Shown: positions 10,612 to 21,653 of the stretch, one piece after another
How the letters are laid out: every line of letters starts with the position of its first letter
Numbering within the stretch: position 1 is the stretch's first letter
From: Dama dama
Taxonomy: Eukaryota > Chordata > Mammalia > Artiodactyla > Cervidae
Direction: 5' to 3'
NCBI RefSeq assembly: GCF_033118175.1
Contig: NC_083704.1
Coordinates: forward strand, 53,098,501-53,162,500
Length of the DNA: 64,000 nucleotides
The notes under the pieces: model-generated
Seen by the model: the letters and a program-made list of their open reading frames with translations, nothing else
Told to the model about the DNA's origin: nothing
Databases searched by the model: none
Position numbers and translations under genes: made by a program

Positions 10612-10743
10612 CTAGATCTAATAAAGGAATTCAGCAAAGTAGCAGGAAACAAGATTAACATTCAGAAATTGGTTGCATTTCTTTACACTGACAATGAAAT
10701 ATTAGACAAGTAATTTTTAAAAAATACTTTTAAAAATCGCACT
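10612..10743 (+). pseudogene. L1 ORF2 RT remnant (module B), end
   Basis: L1 text 'ataaaggaattcagcaaagt...ggttgcatttctttacac' leading to the conserved SINE insertion point, as in modules A (8,600) and C (20,100). Confidence 0.85.
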
Positions 10744-10950
10744 GGGACTTCGCTGGTGGTCCAGTGGCTAGGGCTCTGGACTCCAAATGCAGAGGGCCCA
10801 GGTTTGATCCCTGGTCAGGGAACTACATGCAACAAGCTGCAACTAAGAGTTCACATGCCACAAGTAAAAGATGAAAGATCCCACGTGTCACAGCTAAGAC
10901 CCAGGGTACCAAATAAAGAAATAAGCAAAAATAAAGAAAAAATAAATAAA
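10744..10950 (+). mobile_element. CHR-1-type SINE (module B end)
   Basis: tRNA-derived head 'gggacttcgctggtgg', CHR-1 body and AAATAAAGAAATAA tail, at the same L1 position as the SINEs at 8,622 and 20,115. Confidence 0.9.
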
Positions 10951-12492
10951 CTGCATCAAAACAAACACACTTAAACAACCCCTAGAGATAAATCTGACCA
11001 AGGAGGTAAAAGAATTATAGGCTGAGAACTATAAAATATTAACAAAGGAAATTAAAGTGGATTCCAAGAAATGGAAAGATATCCTATGCTCTTGGATTGG
11101 AAGAATTAATATTGGTAGATGGCAATACTACCCAAAAAAGTCTATAGATTGAATGTGATCCTTATCGACATATCCATGACATTTTTCACAGAACTAGAAC
11201 AAATAACACAAAAATGCATATAGGAACATTAAAGACCCAAAATTGCCAAAGCAGTACTATGGGAAAAAGCAAAGCAGGAGGTATAACTCTCCCAGACATC
11301 GGACACCACCACAGTTACACAAGGTGTGTAACACAACAGTGTGCACAAGGACAGACAGAGACCACTGGGACAGAAGAGAGACAGCACGGAAATGAACCCT
11401 CAAACCCAGAGTCAGTTAATCTTGGACAGAGAAGGCAAGAACATGCAATTGGAAAAAGACAGTCTCTTTAGCAAATGGTGCTGGGATAGCTGGACAGCCA
11501 CATGTAAATCAGTAAAGGTAGAACACACTCTCACACAAAAATAAACTCAAAATGGCTTAGACTTCAACCTAAGACATGACACCATAAAACTCCTAGAAGA
11601 GAGCACAGGCAAAACATTCTCTGACATAAGTCATACCAATGTTTTCTTAGGTCAGGCTCCCAAGGCAATAGAAATAAAAGCAAAATAAACAAGTGAGACC
11701 TAATAAAACTTACAAGCTTTTGCACAGCAAAGGAAGCCATAAATAAAAGAAAAAGAGAACTCATGGAATGAAAGAAAATATTTGCAAATGATATGACCAA
11801 CAAGAGCTTAATTTTCAAAATATTTAAATAGCTCATACAACTCAACAACAACAAAAAGCCAAACAACCCAATCAAAAATAAGCAGAAGAACTAAATAGGC
11901 GTTTCTCCAAAGACAAAGTACAGTGGCCAACAGGCACATGAAAAGATGCCCAACATCATAATTATTACAGAAATGCAAATCAAAGCTACAATGAGGCACC
12001 ACCTCACACCAGTCAGAATGGCCATCATTAAAAAGTCTACAAATAACAAACACTGGAGAGGGTGTGGAGAAAAGGGAACCTTCCTACACTATTCTTGGGA
12101 ATGTATGTTGGTGTGGCCACTGTAGAAAAGGGTAACGGAGGTTCCTCAGAAAACTAAAAATAGAATTAGCATATGATCCACCAATCTCATTTCTGGGCAT
12201 ATATCCAGACAAACTATAATTCAAAAAGATGTATGTACCCCTATGTTCATAGCAACACTATTCACAATAGCCAAGACATGGAAACAACCTACAGGTCCAT
12301 CAACAGATGAATGGATACAGAAGATGTGGTACATACATATAATGAAACACTGCTCAACAACAACAAAAAAGAATGAAATCCTGCCTTTCACAGCAACATG
12401 GATACAACTAGAGACTGTCATACTAAGCAAAGTAGGTCAGAAAGAGAAAGACAAGTACTTATGATATCATTTATATGCTGAATCTAAAATAT
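10951..12492 (+). pseudogene. L1 ORF2 C-terminal half, broken
   Basis: Follows L1 ORF2 after the RT domain: 'FTELEQITQKC' region (about 11,190), 'LPDIGHHHSYTRC' (about 11,290), and the C-terminal zone. The frame 12,243-12,464 still reads through the ORF2 end ('MFIATLFTIAKTWKQPTGP', 'LETVILSKVGQKEKDKY'). It stops where another L1 5' UTR begins at 12,494. Confidence 0.88.
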
Positions 12493-12493
12493 G

Positions 12494-13330
12494 ACACAAA
12501 AAGTGGATCAAGATGGCTGAGAAGTAAGATATAGAGTTCACCTTGTTCCACAAATAAATCAAAAATACATCCACAGATGCAGTGATTTTCACAGAACATC
12601 TACTGAATGCTGGCATAAGACCCAAGACTCCCAAAAGGGCAAGAAAATCTCCATATAACCATGCAATGGCAATAAAAAACACAGAAAGGAATCAGGACAG
12701 GTCCTGAGCCCCTGGGAGGGAACATTAAACATGGAAATCTTTCCACACACCGGGAAGTCCACTCTCCAGCCTGAGACACTTGCACTGGGGTGAGCAGGGG
12801 CTGGGTGCTGAGGCTCGGGCTTCAGAGGTCAGACCCAGGAGAGGACTGGGGTGGGCTGTGTGGGGACAGCCTGAGGGGGCGAGGGTGTGGTCACCACAAC
12901 TGAGGGAGTATGGGAAGGAGCCTGGGCTATTATTGGGGCAGGGAGGGGGGAATGAGAAGAAGGGGGACTGCCACAGGAGCTTCTTTCTCCACACACTCTC
13001 AGGCAGCAGGGCACCACCTACACACACTCCAGGGGTGGGTGTGAGCCTCTGCTCCCATCTCAGACTCCAGAGGCAGACACAGGCTGCTGCTGCCACTGAG
13101 GGTCCCGGGATCGGGCACCAACTGCTGCCCCCGCCTTCCTGGAGCCTGTGCTGGTCACACACCTGCGCATCTTCTATCAAGGGGATAACGGCCAGCACAC
13201 GCCGAGGAAAGAGACAGCAAGCACCCAAACCAGTAACTGCCCTCACGCCAAAAAATATGAAACTCACACAAGCAACCCACAGGCATTCTCTCATATAAAA
13301 AACCATCCAGGACCATATAAAGAAAGAGAA
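12494..13330 (+). mobile_element. L1 5' UTR of a second, long L1
   Basis: Begins 'aagtggatcaagatggctga', the typical start of an older artiodactyl L1 5' UTR, then becomes GC-rich (about 12,700-13,200), as L1 internal promoters are. Frames of 172 codons (+, 12,780-13,298) and 193 codons (-, 12,725-13,306) overlap here but have no recognisable protein; I treat them as chance frames in the promoter. Confidence 0.8.
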
Positions 13331-13423
13331 GTTGCTCAGTCGTGTCCGACTCTTTGCGACCCCATGGACTGCAGCCTACAAGGCTCCTCCATTGATGGGA
13401 TTTTCCAGGCAAGAGTACTGGAG
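13331..13423 (-). mobile_element. Bov-tA SINE fragment, antisense
   Basis: About 93 bases of Bov-tA antisense ('gttgctcagtcgtgtccgac' to 'gcaagagtactggag'); the head side is missing. Confidence 0.85.
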
Positions 13424-13445
13424 TCCCAAACTCACAGAGTAAGAG

Positions 13446-13652
13446 GGCTTCCCTGGTGGCTCAGAGGGTAAAGTGTCTGGCTGCAAAACGGGAGACCTGG
13501 CTTTGATTCCTGGGTGGGGAATATCCCCTGGAGAAGGAAATGGCAGCCCATTCCAGTACCCTTACCTGGAAAATCCCATGGATGGAGAGGACTGGTAGGC
13601 TACAGTCCATGGGGTCTCAAAGAGTCGGACACAACTGAGCGACTTTTCACTT
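13446..13652 (+). mobile_element. Bov-tA SINE with 14-bp target-site duplication
   Basis: Full Bov-tA between perfect copies of TCACAGAGTAAGAG at 13,432-13,445 and 13,653-13,666. Confidence 0.96.
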
Positions 13653-13666
13653 TCACAGAGTAAGAG

Positions 13667-14880
13667 AAATAGAAGAAAAATGAAGAAGCAGAGGAACAAC
13701 TCCCAATTCAAAAACCAAGAGAACTCCCCTGAAAGAACAATGACACAGATCTCTTCAGTCTAATACTCACTGAGTTCAAAACGGAGGTAATGAAAATATT
13801 GAAGGAATTAAGAAAGACTATTGACAGAAATGCAGATAACTATAAAAAAAGGAAATAGGAACTATAAGGAGGAGCCAAGAAAAATTAGAAAATTCATTTG
13901 CTGACACAAAAGTTGAGCTCAAGGCAATGAATACCAGAATGAATAATGCAGAAGAAAGAATGAATGACCTATTAGATAGAATGGAAATAACCCAATTAAA
14001 AAAAAAACCACAAATGAAAAAAAAAATGAAAGCAGTAAAAGAAATCTATGGGATAATATAAAGTGTGCCAATCTACACATAGTAGGAATTCCAGAAGGAG
14101 AATAAAGAGAAAAGGGGATTGAAAATGTATCTGAAGAAACTATGGCTGAAAACTTCCCAAACCTAAAGAAGGATACAGATATCCAGGGACAGGAAACACA
14201 GAGGATTCCAAACAAGATGAACTAATAGAGACCTACACCAAGCCATATGATAATAAAAATGGCAAAATTGGGAAGGATTCTAATCCTCTCTCTCTTCCTT
14301 TAGGAAGAGAAAAACAAAGAATTAATTACAAGGGATTCCCCCCATAAGGCCATCAGCTGATATCTCTATAGTAACACTGCAGGCCAGAAGAGAGTGGCAA
14401 AATATATTCAAAGTCTTGAAAGGGAAAAACCTGCAACCTAAAATAGTCTACCCAGATAATTATCATTTAGAATAGGAGGAGAAATAAATAATTTCTCAGA
14501 AAAGTAAATATTAAACCCATATTAAATACTGAAACATCTTCTCTAAATAAAAAAGATATGGAAAGAAAAAATCACTTAAGGTAAATCACTTAATTTAGTC
14601 AGGACACAGATCAAAAAAAGAAAAAAATCCCTATTTGTGAAAGTAATGACAAACACAAGGAACATCAAAGTGGTAAACATGAAGATGTAGAAAAGGACAC
14701 CAAAATCATAAAATGTGGGAAAGGAGAGTAAGAAAATGCAAATTCTTTTTTTTAACGTGTCTAAGCCTATATGACTATCAGACCAATGCAAGCAGATATA
14801 GGAAGGGACAAACATACTTGAAAAAGGGCAACCACAAATCAAAAACATACAATAAGTTCACAAAAACCAAAAAGACAACA
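13667..14880 (+). pseudogene. L1 ORF1 remnant and inter-ORF region
   Basis: Conceptual translation gives an L1 ORF1-like charged, coiled-coil-prone stretch (about 13,740-13,990). An RNA-binding region follows ('IVGIPEGE*REKG' near 14,080; 'FPNLKKDTDIQGQETQ' near 14,155; 'LQARREWQNIFKVLKGKN' near 14,380). Frameshifts and stops break it several times. Confidence 0.85.
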
Positions 14881-15284
14881 AAAACATAAAATAAAAGGAA
14901 ATAATCAAACTACAAAGAAAAAGAAAGGAACAGAATCAACCGGAAAACAAAGTTTAAAATAGCAATAAATACATATGTATCAATAATTATCTTAAGTATC
15001 AATGGACTGAATGCTCCAACCAAAAAAGAGAGTAGCAGCAAATTAAAAAACAAAAACCTCCTACAAGACACCCACCTTAGGGCAAAGGACACATATAGAT
15101 TGGAGAGGGGATAGAAAAAGGTATTCCATGCAAACATTAATGACAAGAAGGTAGAGTTACAATACTTGTATCAGACAAAATAGACTTTAAAGCAAAGGCC
15201 ATAAAGGAACATAAAGGAGATCAATATATAATGAAAAAAGGATCAACACAAGAAGAGAGTTTTCACTTCTCAACATATATGTAC
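14881..15284 (+). pseudogene. L1 ORF2 endonuclease N-terminus remnant
   Basis: Reads 'INTYVSIIILSINGLNAPTK', the characteristic start of the L1 ORF2 APE-type endonuclease, then 'LLQDTHLRAKDTYRLERG' before frame loss. Confidence 0.88.
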
Positions 15285-15496
15285 CTAACATGCATGTGTG
15301 CATGCTCTGTCGTTCTCATTCCTTCCAACCCCATGGACTGTAGCCCACTAGGCTTCTCTGTCCATGGGATTCTCTAGGCAGGAATACTGAAGTGGGTAGC
15401 CATTCCCTTCTCCAGGGAATATTTCCAAACCAGGAATCAACCTGGGTTTCCTGCATTGCAGGTAGATTCTCTAACACAAGCCAACTGGGAAGCCCT
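15285..15496 (-). mobile_element. Bov-tA SINE, antisense
   Basis: Antisense Bov-tA ending 'gggaagccc', with short flanking repeats 'acctaaca' / 'acctaata' consistent with a target-site duplication. Confidence 0.92.
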
Positions 15497-15971
15497 GCAC
15501 CTAATACAGAACCACTCAAATACATAAAATGAAAACCAACAGATATAAAAGGAGAAATGGATAGGAATACAGTAACAGTAGGAGACCTTAACAACCCATT
15601 CACACCAATGGACATATCTTCTAGACAGAAAATCAATAAGGCAATAGAGATACTAAATGATACAGTAGAACAGTTAGACTCAACTGACATTTTCAGGACT
15701 TTACATTAAAAAAAAAATACACAATCCTTTCAACTGCACATGAAACCTTCTCTAGGATTGACCACATACTAGGGCATAAAAGTAATGTCAAGAAATTTAA
15801 AAGTACAAAAATTATTTTAAGCATCTTCTCTGACCACGATGGCATGAAACTAGAAATCAACCAAGGGGAAAGAAATGATTATATGAAGACTAAACAACAT
15901 GCTGTTAAAAAAAAACAACAAACAAATGGATCAATGAGGAAATCAAGAAGGAAATTAAAGAAAACCCTGAA
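15497..15971 (+). pseudogene. L1 ORF2 endonuclease remnant, continued
   Basis: Continues the second L1: 'MDRNTVTVGDLNNPFTPMD'-like text near 15,560, and near 15,830 'FSDHDGMKLEINQG', the endonuclease C-terminal SDH-type motif. No full frame. Confidence 0.82.
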
Positions 15972-16271
15972 ACCCACACTTAGAAAATGAACTTACGATT
16001 GCCCGGGGGGAAGGACAGGGGAAGAGATAGTTAGGGAGTTTGGTATGGACATGTACACACTGCTATATTTAAACTGGATAACCAACAAGGTTGTGCTGTA
16101 TAGCACATAGAACTCTGCTCAGTATTATGCGGCTGCCTGGATGGGAGGGGAGTTTGGGGGAGAATGGATACATGTATATGTAGGGCTGAGACCCTTTGCT
16201 GTTCATCTGAAACTATCACAACATTGTTAATCAGCTATAGGCCAATAGAAAATAAAAAGTTAAAAAAAATA
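15972..16271 (+). mobile_element. Younger L1 3' UTR insertion
   Basis: About 300 bases of L1 3' UTR ('gaacttacgattgcc...tgttcatctgaaactatc') ending 'aaaataaaaagttaaaaaaa'. It is 5'-truncated and inserted into the ORF2 of the older L1. It is clean compared with its host. Confidence 0.92.
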
Positions 16272-16402
16272 ATACCTTGAGACAAACAATAGTGAAAATA
16301 CAACCATACAAAATCTATGAGATGCAATGAGAAGTTCTTAGAGGGAAGATACAAGCCTTCCTCAAAAAAACAAACAAAAAAACTTTCAAATAAATGACTT
16401 AA
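16272..16402 (+). pseudogene. L1 ORF2 remnant between insertions
   Basis: Resumes the ORF2 text ('accttgagacaaacaatagt') immediately after the 3' UTR insertion and stops at the next SINE. Confidence 0.8.
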
Positions 16403-16712
16403 AGTGAAAGTTGCTCCATTGTGTCCAACTCTTTGTGACACCATGGACTATACAGTCTGTGGAATTCTCTAGGCCAGAATACTGGAGTGGGTAACCTTTC
16501 CCTTCTCCAGGGGATCTTCCCAACCCATGGATCAAACCCAGGTCTCCAGCATTGCAGGCAGACTCTTCACCAACTGAGCCATACAGGGAAGCCCAATAAT
16601 ACTGGAGTGGGTAGCCTATCCCTTCTCCAGGGGATCTTCCAGACCCAGTAATCGAACCAGGGTCTCGTGCATTGCAAGTGGATTCTTTACCAACTGAGCT
16701 ATCAGGGAAGCC
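16403..16712 (-). mobile_element. Two adjacent antisense Bov-A units (Bov-tA plus partial)
   Basis: A near-complete antisense Bov-tA ends at 'gggaagccc' near 16,595. It is followed directly by a second partial unit that ends 'agggaagcc' at 16,712. The second starts mid-body at 'aatactggagtgggtagcc', giving a dimer-like layout as in 20,766-21,074. Confidence 0.9.
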
Positions 16713-16856
16713 AAAGTGCTACCTAAAACAATTAGAAAAAGAAGAACAAACAAAACCTAAAGTCAGCAGAAGGATGAAATACTAAGGACCTGGGAGAAAA
16801 TAAAGAGAGATTAAAAAACAATAGGAAGAAATCAATAATAAAATGAAAAACTAGGT
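16713..16856 (+). pseudogene. L1 ORF2 linker remnant
   Basis: Lysine-rich L1 ORF2 text ('aacaattagaaaaagaagaa'). Downstream, most of the RT domain of this L1 is missing: the element resumes near the C-terminal end at 17,283. Confidence 0.75.
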
Positions 16857-17060
16857 CTTCCCTGTTGGTTTAGTGGTTAAGAATCCGCCGTGCAATACAA
16901 GGGACATGAGTTTGATCCCTGGTCCAGGAAGATCCCCTGCAGAAGGAAATGGAAGCCCACTCCAGCCTGGGAAATCCTTTGGACAGAGGAGCCTGGCAGG
17001 CTACAATCCATGGGGTTGCAAAAGAGTCAAACACAATTTAGCAACTACACAACAACAAGC
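16857..17060 (+). mobile_element. Bov-tA SINE
   Basis: Sense Bov-tA from 'gtcttccctgttggtttag' to 'gcaactacacaacaacaa'. Confidence 0.9.
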
Positions 17061-17282
17061 ACACTCTAGGGCTTATGAGCCAGCTAATGAGCCCCTACGC
17101 AGCAATTACTAAAGCTCCCAGAGCCTGTGCTCCACAACCAGAGAAGCCACCACTATGAGAAGACCATTCAACACAGCTAGAGAGTAGCCTCTGCTCTTTG
17201 CAACTGGAGAAAGTCCACATGCAGCAATGAAGATTCAGGGCACCCCAAAAAAATAAAGCAGTGTTTACATGTCAAAAAGATA
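17061..17282 (+). mobile_element. CHR-2-type SINE 3' portion
   Basis: Only the downstream CHR-2 body ('agagaagccaccactatgag', 'gagagtagcctctgctc') and an AAAAAAATAAA tail. The head was presumably displaced by the adjacent Bov-tA. Confidence 0.8.
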
Positions 17283-17390
17283 TTTAATAAAAAAGAATGG
17301 GAGAAAATATTTGCAAACAAAGCAACTGACAGGGATTACCTTCAAAACAAACAAACTGCTTATGCAGCTCAATATAAAAAAAACCTAACA
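17283..17390 (+). pseudogene. L1 ORF2 remnant
   Basis: L1 text 'agaatgggagaaaatatttg' through 'gcagctcaata', matching 21,455 and 23,520 in other copies. Confidence 0.8.
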
Positions 17391-17622
17391 GGACTTCCAT
17401 GGTGGTCCAGTGGTTAAGAATCCACCTGCCAATGCAGGGGGTATGGGTTTGATCCCTGGTCAGAGAAGATTCCACGTGGTGCGGGACAACTAAGCCTGTA
17501 CACCACAATCAAGAAGCCCACACAACTGCAACTAGAGACTGGCCCTCGCTTGCCGAAACTAGAGAAAGCCCAAGCACAGAAACAAAGACCCAAGGCAGCC
17601 TAAATAAATAAAATTTAAAACA
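17391..17622 (+). mobile_element. CHR-2-type SINE
   Basis: Head 'ggacttccatggtggtccag', CHR-2 body and 'taaataaataaaattt' tail. Confidence 0.9.
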
Positions 17623-17770
17623 AACAACCTAATTAAAAAAAATTGGCAGAAGACATTTTTAATTAAATAGACTTTTCTCCAAAGAAGACAAACAGACGGC
17701 CAATAGGCATATGAAAAGGTGCTCAACATCACTAATTATTAGAAAAATGCACATCAAAACTAAAATGAGG
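17623..17770 (+). pseudogene. L1 ORF2 C-terminal remnant
   Basis: Continues the second L1 ('aaaattggcagaagac...atgcacatcaaaac'). The last 15 bases are the target-site copy of the next SINE. Confidence 0.8.
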
Positions 17771-18070
17771 GCTTCCTTGGTGGCTCAGTGGTAAAGGATC
17801 TACCCACCAGTGCAGGAGACACGGGTTCGATCCCCGGTCCAGGAAGATCCCACAGGCCATCGAGAAACTACAACTATTGAGCCTGTGCTCTAGAACCCAG
17901 GAGCCACAACTACTGAAGCCCATGGGCCCTAGATTCCACGCTCTGCAACAAGAGAAGCCACCACGATAAGAAGGTTGTACACTGCAATTAGAGAGCAGCA
18001 CCTGCTCGCCGCACCTTGCAGCAACAAGGACCCAGCACACCCAAATATAAATAAATAAAATTATTGAAAA
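17771..18070 (+). mobile_element. CHR-2-type SINE with 15-bp target-site duplication
   Basis: Complete CHR-2 SINE bounded by perfect copies of AAAACTAAAATGAGG at 17,756-17,770 and 18,071-18,085. Confidence 0.96.
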
Positions 18071-18420
18071 AAAACTAAAATGAGGTATTACCTCATACCA
18101 GTCAGAATGGCAATCATCAACAAATCTACAAACAATAAATGCTGGAGAGGGTGTGGAGAAAAGGGAACCCTTGTACACTGTGGGTGAGAATGTAAACTGG
18201 CACAGCCATTATGGAGTACAGTATGGAGGTTCCTTAAAGAACTGAAAATAGAACTACCATACGACCCAGCAATCCCACTCCTGGCATATATCCAGAAAAA
18301 AAACCAGAATTCAAAAGAATACATGCACCCCAGTGTTCACTGTAGTACTCTTTTCAAAAGCCAAGACATGGAGGCAAACTAAATGTCCATCACAGAAGAA
18401 TGGATAAAAAGATGATATGT
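18071..18420 (+). pseudogene. L1 ORF2 C-terminal remnant
   Basis: Matches the L1 ORF2 end at 12,000-12,330 ('caaatcaaaaccacaat' to 'gaatggataaaaagatg'). It is interrupted at 18,420 by a CHR-1 SINE. Confidence 0.85.
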
Positions 18421-18608
18421 CAGGACTTCCCTGGTGGTCCAATAGCTAAGGTTTCACACTCCCAATGCAGGGGGCCTAGGCTCAATCACTGGTCAGGGAA
18501 TTAGATCCCACATGCTGCAACTAAGAAGTCACATGCCACCACTAAATATCCTACATGCCACAACTAAGACCTAGCAGAGTTAAATAAATAAAGAATGATA
18601 ATTTAAAA
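18421..18608 (+). mobile_element. CHR-1-type SINE (module C start)
   Basis: Complete SINE, 'ggacttccctggtggtccaa' to 'aaataaataaagaatg'. Both flanks are continuous L1 ORF2 C-terminus, so this is the ancestral-looking state of the junction SINEs at 6,086 and 8,622. Confidence 0.9.
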
Positions 18609-19082
18609 AAACAATATGGCACATATATACAATGAAATATTACTCAGTCATAAAAAGAAATGAAATCATGCCATTTGCAGAGACATGGATAGACCTACAG
18701 CGGTAATACACAGTGAAGTCAGTCAGAAAGAGAATATCAAATATCATATATTAACACATATATGTGGAATCTAAAAAAATGGTACAGATGAACATATTTG
18801 CAAAGCAGAAAGAGAGATACTAATGTAGAGAACACAGGTATAGACACCAAGGGGTAAAGGTGGCAGTAGGATGAATGAGGAAACTGGGACAGACATACGT
18901 ACCCTACTATGTACAAAATGGATGTTAATGAGATCTATACTTGGTGTTACGTGGTGACCTAAACGGGAACAAAATCCAAAAAGGAGGGGATATATGTATA
19001 TGTATGGCTGATTCACTTTGCTGCACAGCAAAAAATATCACTGTAAAGCAACCCTACTTCAATAACATTTTTTAAAAAGAAT
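18609..19082 (+). mobile_element. L1 ORF2 end and 3' UTR (module C)
   Basis: Aligned with 6,284-6,780 and 8,821-9,325. Ends 'aacattttttaaaaaga', the likely 3' end of the long L1 that starts at 12,494. Confidence 0.88.
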
Positions 19083-20114
19083 ATATAGAAATTTTGGACA
19101 GACTAATCGCTGGATCGGGATGGGGAATACATGTAAATCCATGGTTGATTCATGTCAATGTATGACAAAAACTACTACAATATTGTAAAGTAATTAGCCT
19201 CCAACTAATAAAAATAAATGAAAAAATAAAATAATAAAAAAAAAGAATCTCTAATTAAAAAAACAAAAAACCTCCCTACAAATAAAACTCCAGGATGAGA
19301 GGCAAATTCTTCCAAACAAAGAACTTAGACTGATTCTTCTCAAACTCTCCCAAAAGTTTGAAGAGGCGGGAACACACCCAGATAACACTCTGAAGCCACC
19401 TGATACCAAAACCAGGCGAAAAGCAAAAAAGAAAACTACAGGCCAGTATCTTCGATGAATACAGACACAAAAATTCTCAATATAGCAAGTTGAACCCAAC
19501 AACACATAAGCAAGGCCACACATAATGACCAAGTGAGATGCGTCCCAAGTTCACAGGATAGTTCAACATTTGCAAATCAATCAATGTAATACAACACATT
19601 TACAAAGGTCAAAAACCACACGACCATCTCAATAGATGCAGAAAATGCGTTTGACAAAATTCCTCATCCATTCATGATAAAAAGTCTTACCAAACAGGGC
19701 ATAACCAGAACACATCTCAACATAAGAAAAGCCATTTCTGACAAACCCACAGCCAAAATAACACTAGACAGTGAAAAGCTGAAAGCTTTCCCACTAAAAT
19801 CTGTAACAAGTCAAGAATCTCCACTCTGACCACTTCTATTCAACATAATATTGGAAGTCCTAGCCACAACAATCAAAATATAAATAGAAATAAAAGGTAT
19901 CTGAATTGGAAAGCAAGAGGTAAAAGTGTCACTAGATGCAGATAACATGATTCTATGCATAGAAAACCCTAAGGACTCCACACTGAAACTACTAGATCTA
20001 ATAAAGGATTTCAGCAAAACAGCAGGATGCATTAACGTTCAGAAATTAGTTGCATTTCTTTACACTAATAATAAAATATCAGAAAGATAATGTAAAAAAA
20101 ATAACTTTTAAAAT
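19083..20114 (+). pseudogene. L1 ORF2 RT remnant (module C)
   Basis: Starts at the same L1 RT point as modules A and B and is interrupted by the insertion at 19,108-19,245. It carries the shared altered catalytic site 'agatgcagataac' (19,933-19,946) and ends at the same SINE position. No long frame. Confidence 0.88.
19108..19245 (+). mobile_element. Short young L1 3' end insertion
   Basis: Roughly 138 bases of young bovid L1 3' terminus ('gggatggggaatacatg...cctccaactaataaaaataa') inserted in L1 ORF2. The same terminus occurs at 28,450-28,550. Confidence 0.85.
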
Positions 20115-20300
20115 TGGACTGGTGGTCCTGTGGCTAAGGCTCCATGCTCTAAATGCAGAGAGCCCAGGATCAATCCCTGGTCAGGGTTTATGGGATCTAT
20201 CCCACAAGCTGCAACTAAGAGTTCACATGCCACAATTAACAACTGAAGATCCCACATGTGGCTTCTAAGATCTGGTGCAGCTAAATAAATAAATGAAAAC
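20115..20300 (+). mobile_element. CHR-1-type SINE (module C end)
   Basis: Lacks the first few head bases, starts 'ggactggtggtcctgtgg', and ends 'aaataaataaatg'. Same L1 insertion point as the SINEs at 8,622 and 10,744. Confidence 0.85.
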
Positions 20301-20765
20301 AAATATTAAATAAAATTGCAACAAAACAAACCCTTAGGAATAAATCTGATCAAAGAGGTTAATACACTGAGAACTATAATACATTAATAAAGGAAATTAA
20401 AGCAGATTTAGAGAAATGGAAAAATATCCCATGCTCTTGGGTTGGAAGAATTAACATTGTTAAATGGCAATACTACCCAAAGCAATCTACAGATTTAATA
20501 CGATCCCCATCAAAGTACATTTTTACAGAATTACAATTACATTTTTCACAGAAATAGAATAATCCAAAAATGTACATGGAACTACAAAAGGCCCAGAATT
20601 GCCAAAGCAATCCTGAGGGGCGGGGGGGAGGGAGCAGGAGATATAACTCTCCCAGACTTCACACAATACTACAGAGCTACAGTAATCAAAACAGTGCGGT
20701 ATTGGTACAAAAACATACATACAGATCAACAGAACACAATAGAGAGCCCAGACATAAATCCACAT
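20301..20765 (+). pseudogene. L1 ORF2 post-RT remnant
   Basis: Aligned with 10,960-11,400 ('gaataaatctgatcaaagag' to 'agagcccagacataaatcc'). Confidence 0.85.
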
Positions 20766-21074
20766 TGTGAAAGGGACAGTCACTCAGTCGTGTCCAACTC
20801 TTTGCAACCCCATGGACTGTAGCCCACCAGGCCTCTCTGTCCATGGAATTCTCCAGGCAAGAATACTGGAGTGCGTTGCCATTTCCTACTCCAGAGGATC
20901 TTTCCAACCCAGGGATCAAACCAGGGTCTCCCAAATTGCAGGCAGATTGTTCACTATCTGAGCCACCAGGGAAGCCCCAAGAACACTGGAGTGGGTAACC
21001 ATTCCCTTCTCCTGAGGATCTTCCCAACCCAGGGATCAAACCCAGGTACCCCACATTGCAGGCAGATTCTTTAT
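20766..21074 (-). mobile_element. Bov-A dimer SINE, antisense
   Basis: Two antisense Bov-A units: a full Bov-tA to 'gggaagccc' at about 20,957, then a second partial unit to 21,074. Flanked by ATAAATCCA repeats near 20,754 and 21,073. Confidence 0.92.
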
Positions 21075-21465
21075 AAATCCATGTCTCTATGGTCAATTAA
21101 CCTTTGACAAAGGAGGCAAGAATATACAATAGAAAAAAAAAAAAAAGCAGTCTCTTCAGGAAGGGTGCTGAGACAGTTGGACAGCCACAGGTAAATCAGT
21201 GAATTTAGACCACACCCTCATACCATGCTGAAAAATAAACTCAAATTAGCTTAGAGACTTCAACAAAAGTCATGACACCATAAAACTCCTAGAGAGCATA
21301 GGCAAAACATTCTCTGACAGGTCGTACCAGTGTTTTCTTAGGTCAGTCTCTCAAGGCAATAGAAATAAAAACAAAAATAAACAAATGGGATATAATAAAA
21401 CTTACAAACTTTTGCACAGCAAAGGAAGCCATAAATAAAATGAAAAGACAAACTATGGAATGGGA
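21075..21465 (+). pseudogene. L1 ORF2 remnant fused to retrovirus copy B
   Basis: L1 text ('tggtcaattaacctttgaca...ctatggaatgggag') that stops abruptly at retroviral gag sequence. There is no poly-A, so this is a recombination or deletion junction, not an insertion end. Confidence 0.8.
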
Positions 21466-21653
21466 GAGAGATAGGCTTGAGGAAGAAAACAGGATTTGGG
21501 AACAAGGAAAGGCCCAAACTTGGAGGCAGCCCTAGCCTCCACCTCTCCTCAGGGTTACCTCCCTGTGACAGTCCATGGCGGGAGCAGAACTAGAAAATCT
21601 GGATCAGAGCCACTGCCCAGCTGGAAATGGATCTGTTTTAAATGCAGCCAGGA
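21466..21653 (+). pseudogene. Endogenous retrovirus copy B: gag fragment
   Basis: Starts 'agataggcttgaggaagaaa', aligned with 2,860 of copy A, inside the gag capsid/nucleocapsid boundary. It is interrupted by a SINE at 21,654. Confidence 0.8.

Noticed and set aside
12725..13306. 193-codon minus and 172-codon plus frames
   Set aside because: They are the two strands of a GC-rich L1 5' UTR that starts at 12,494.
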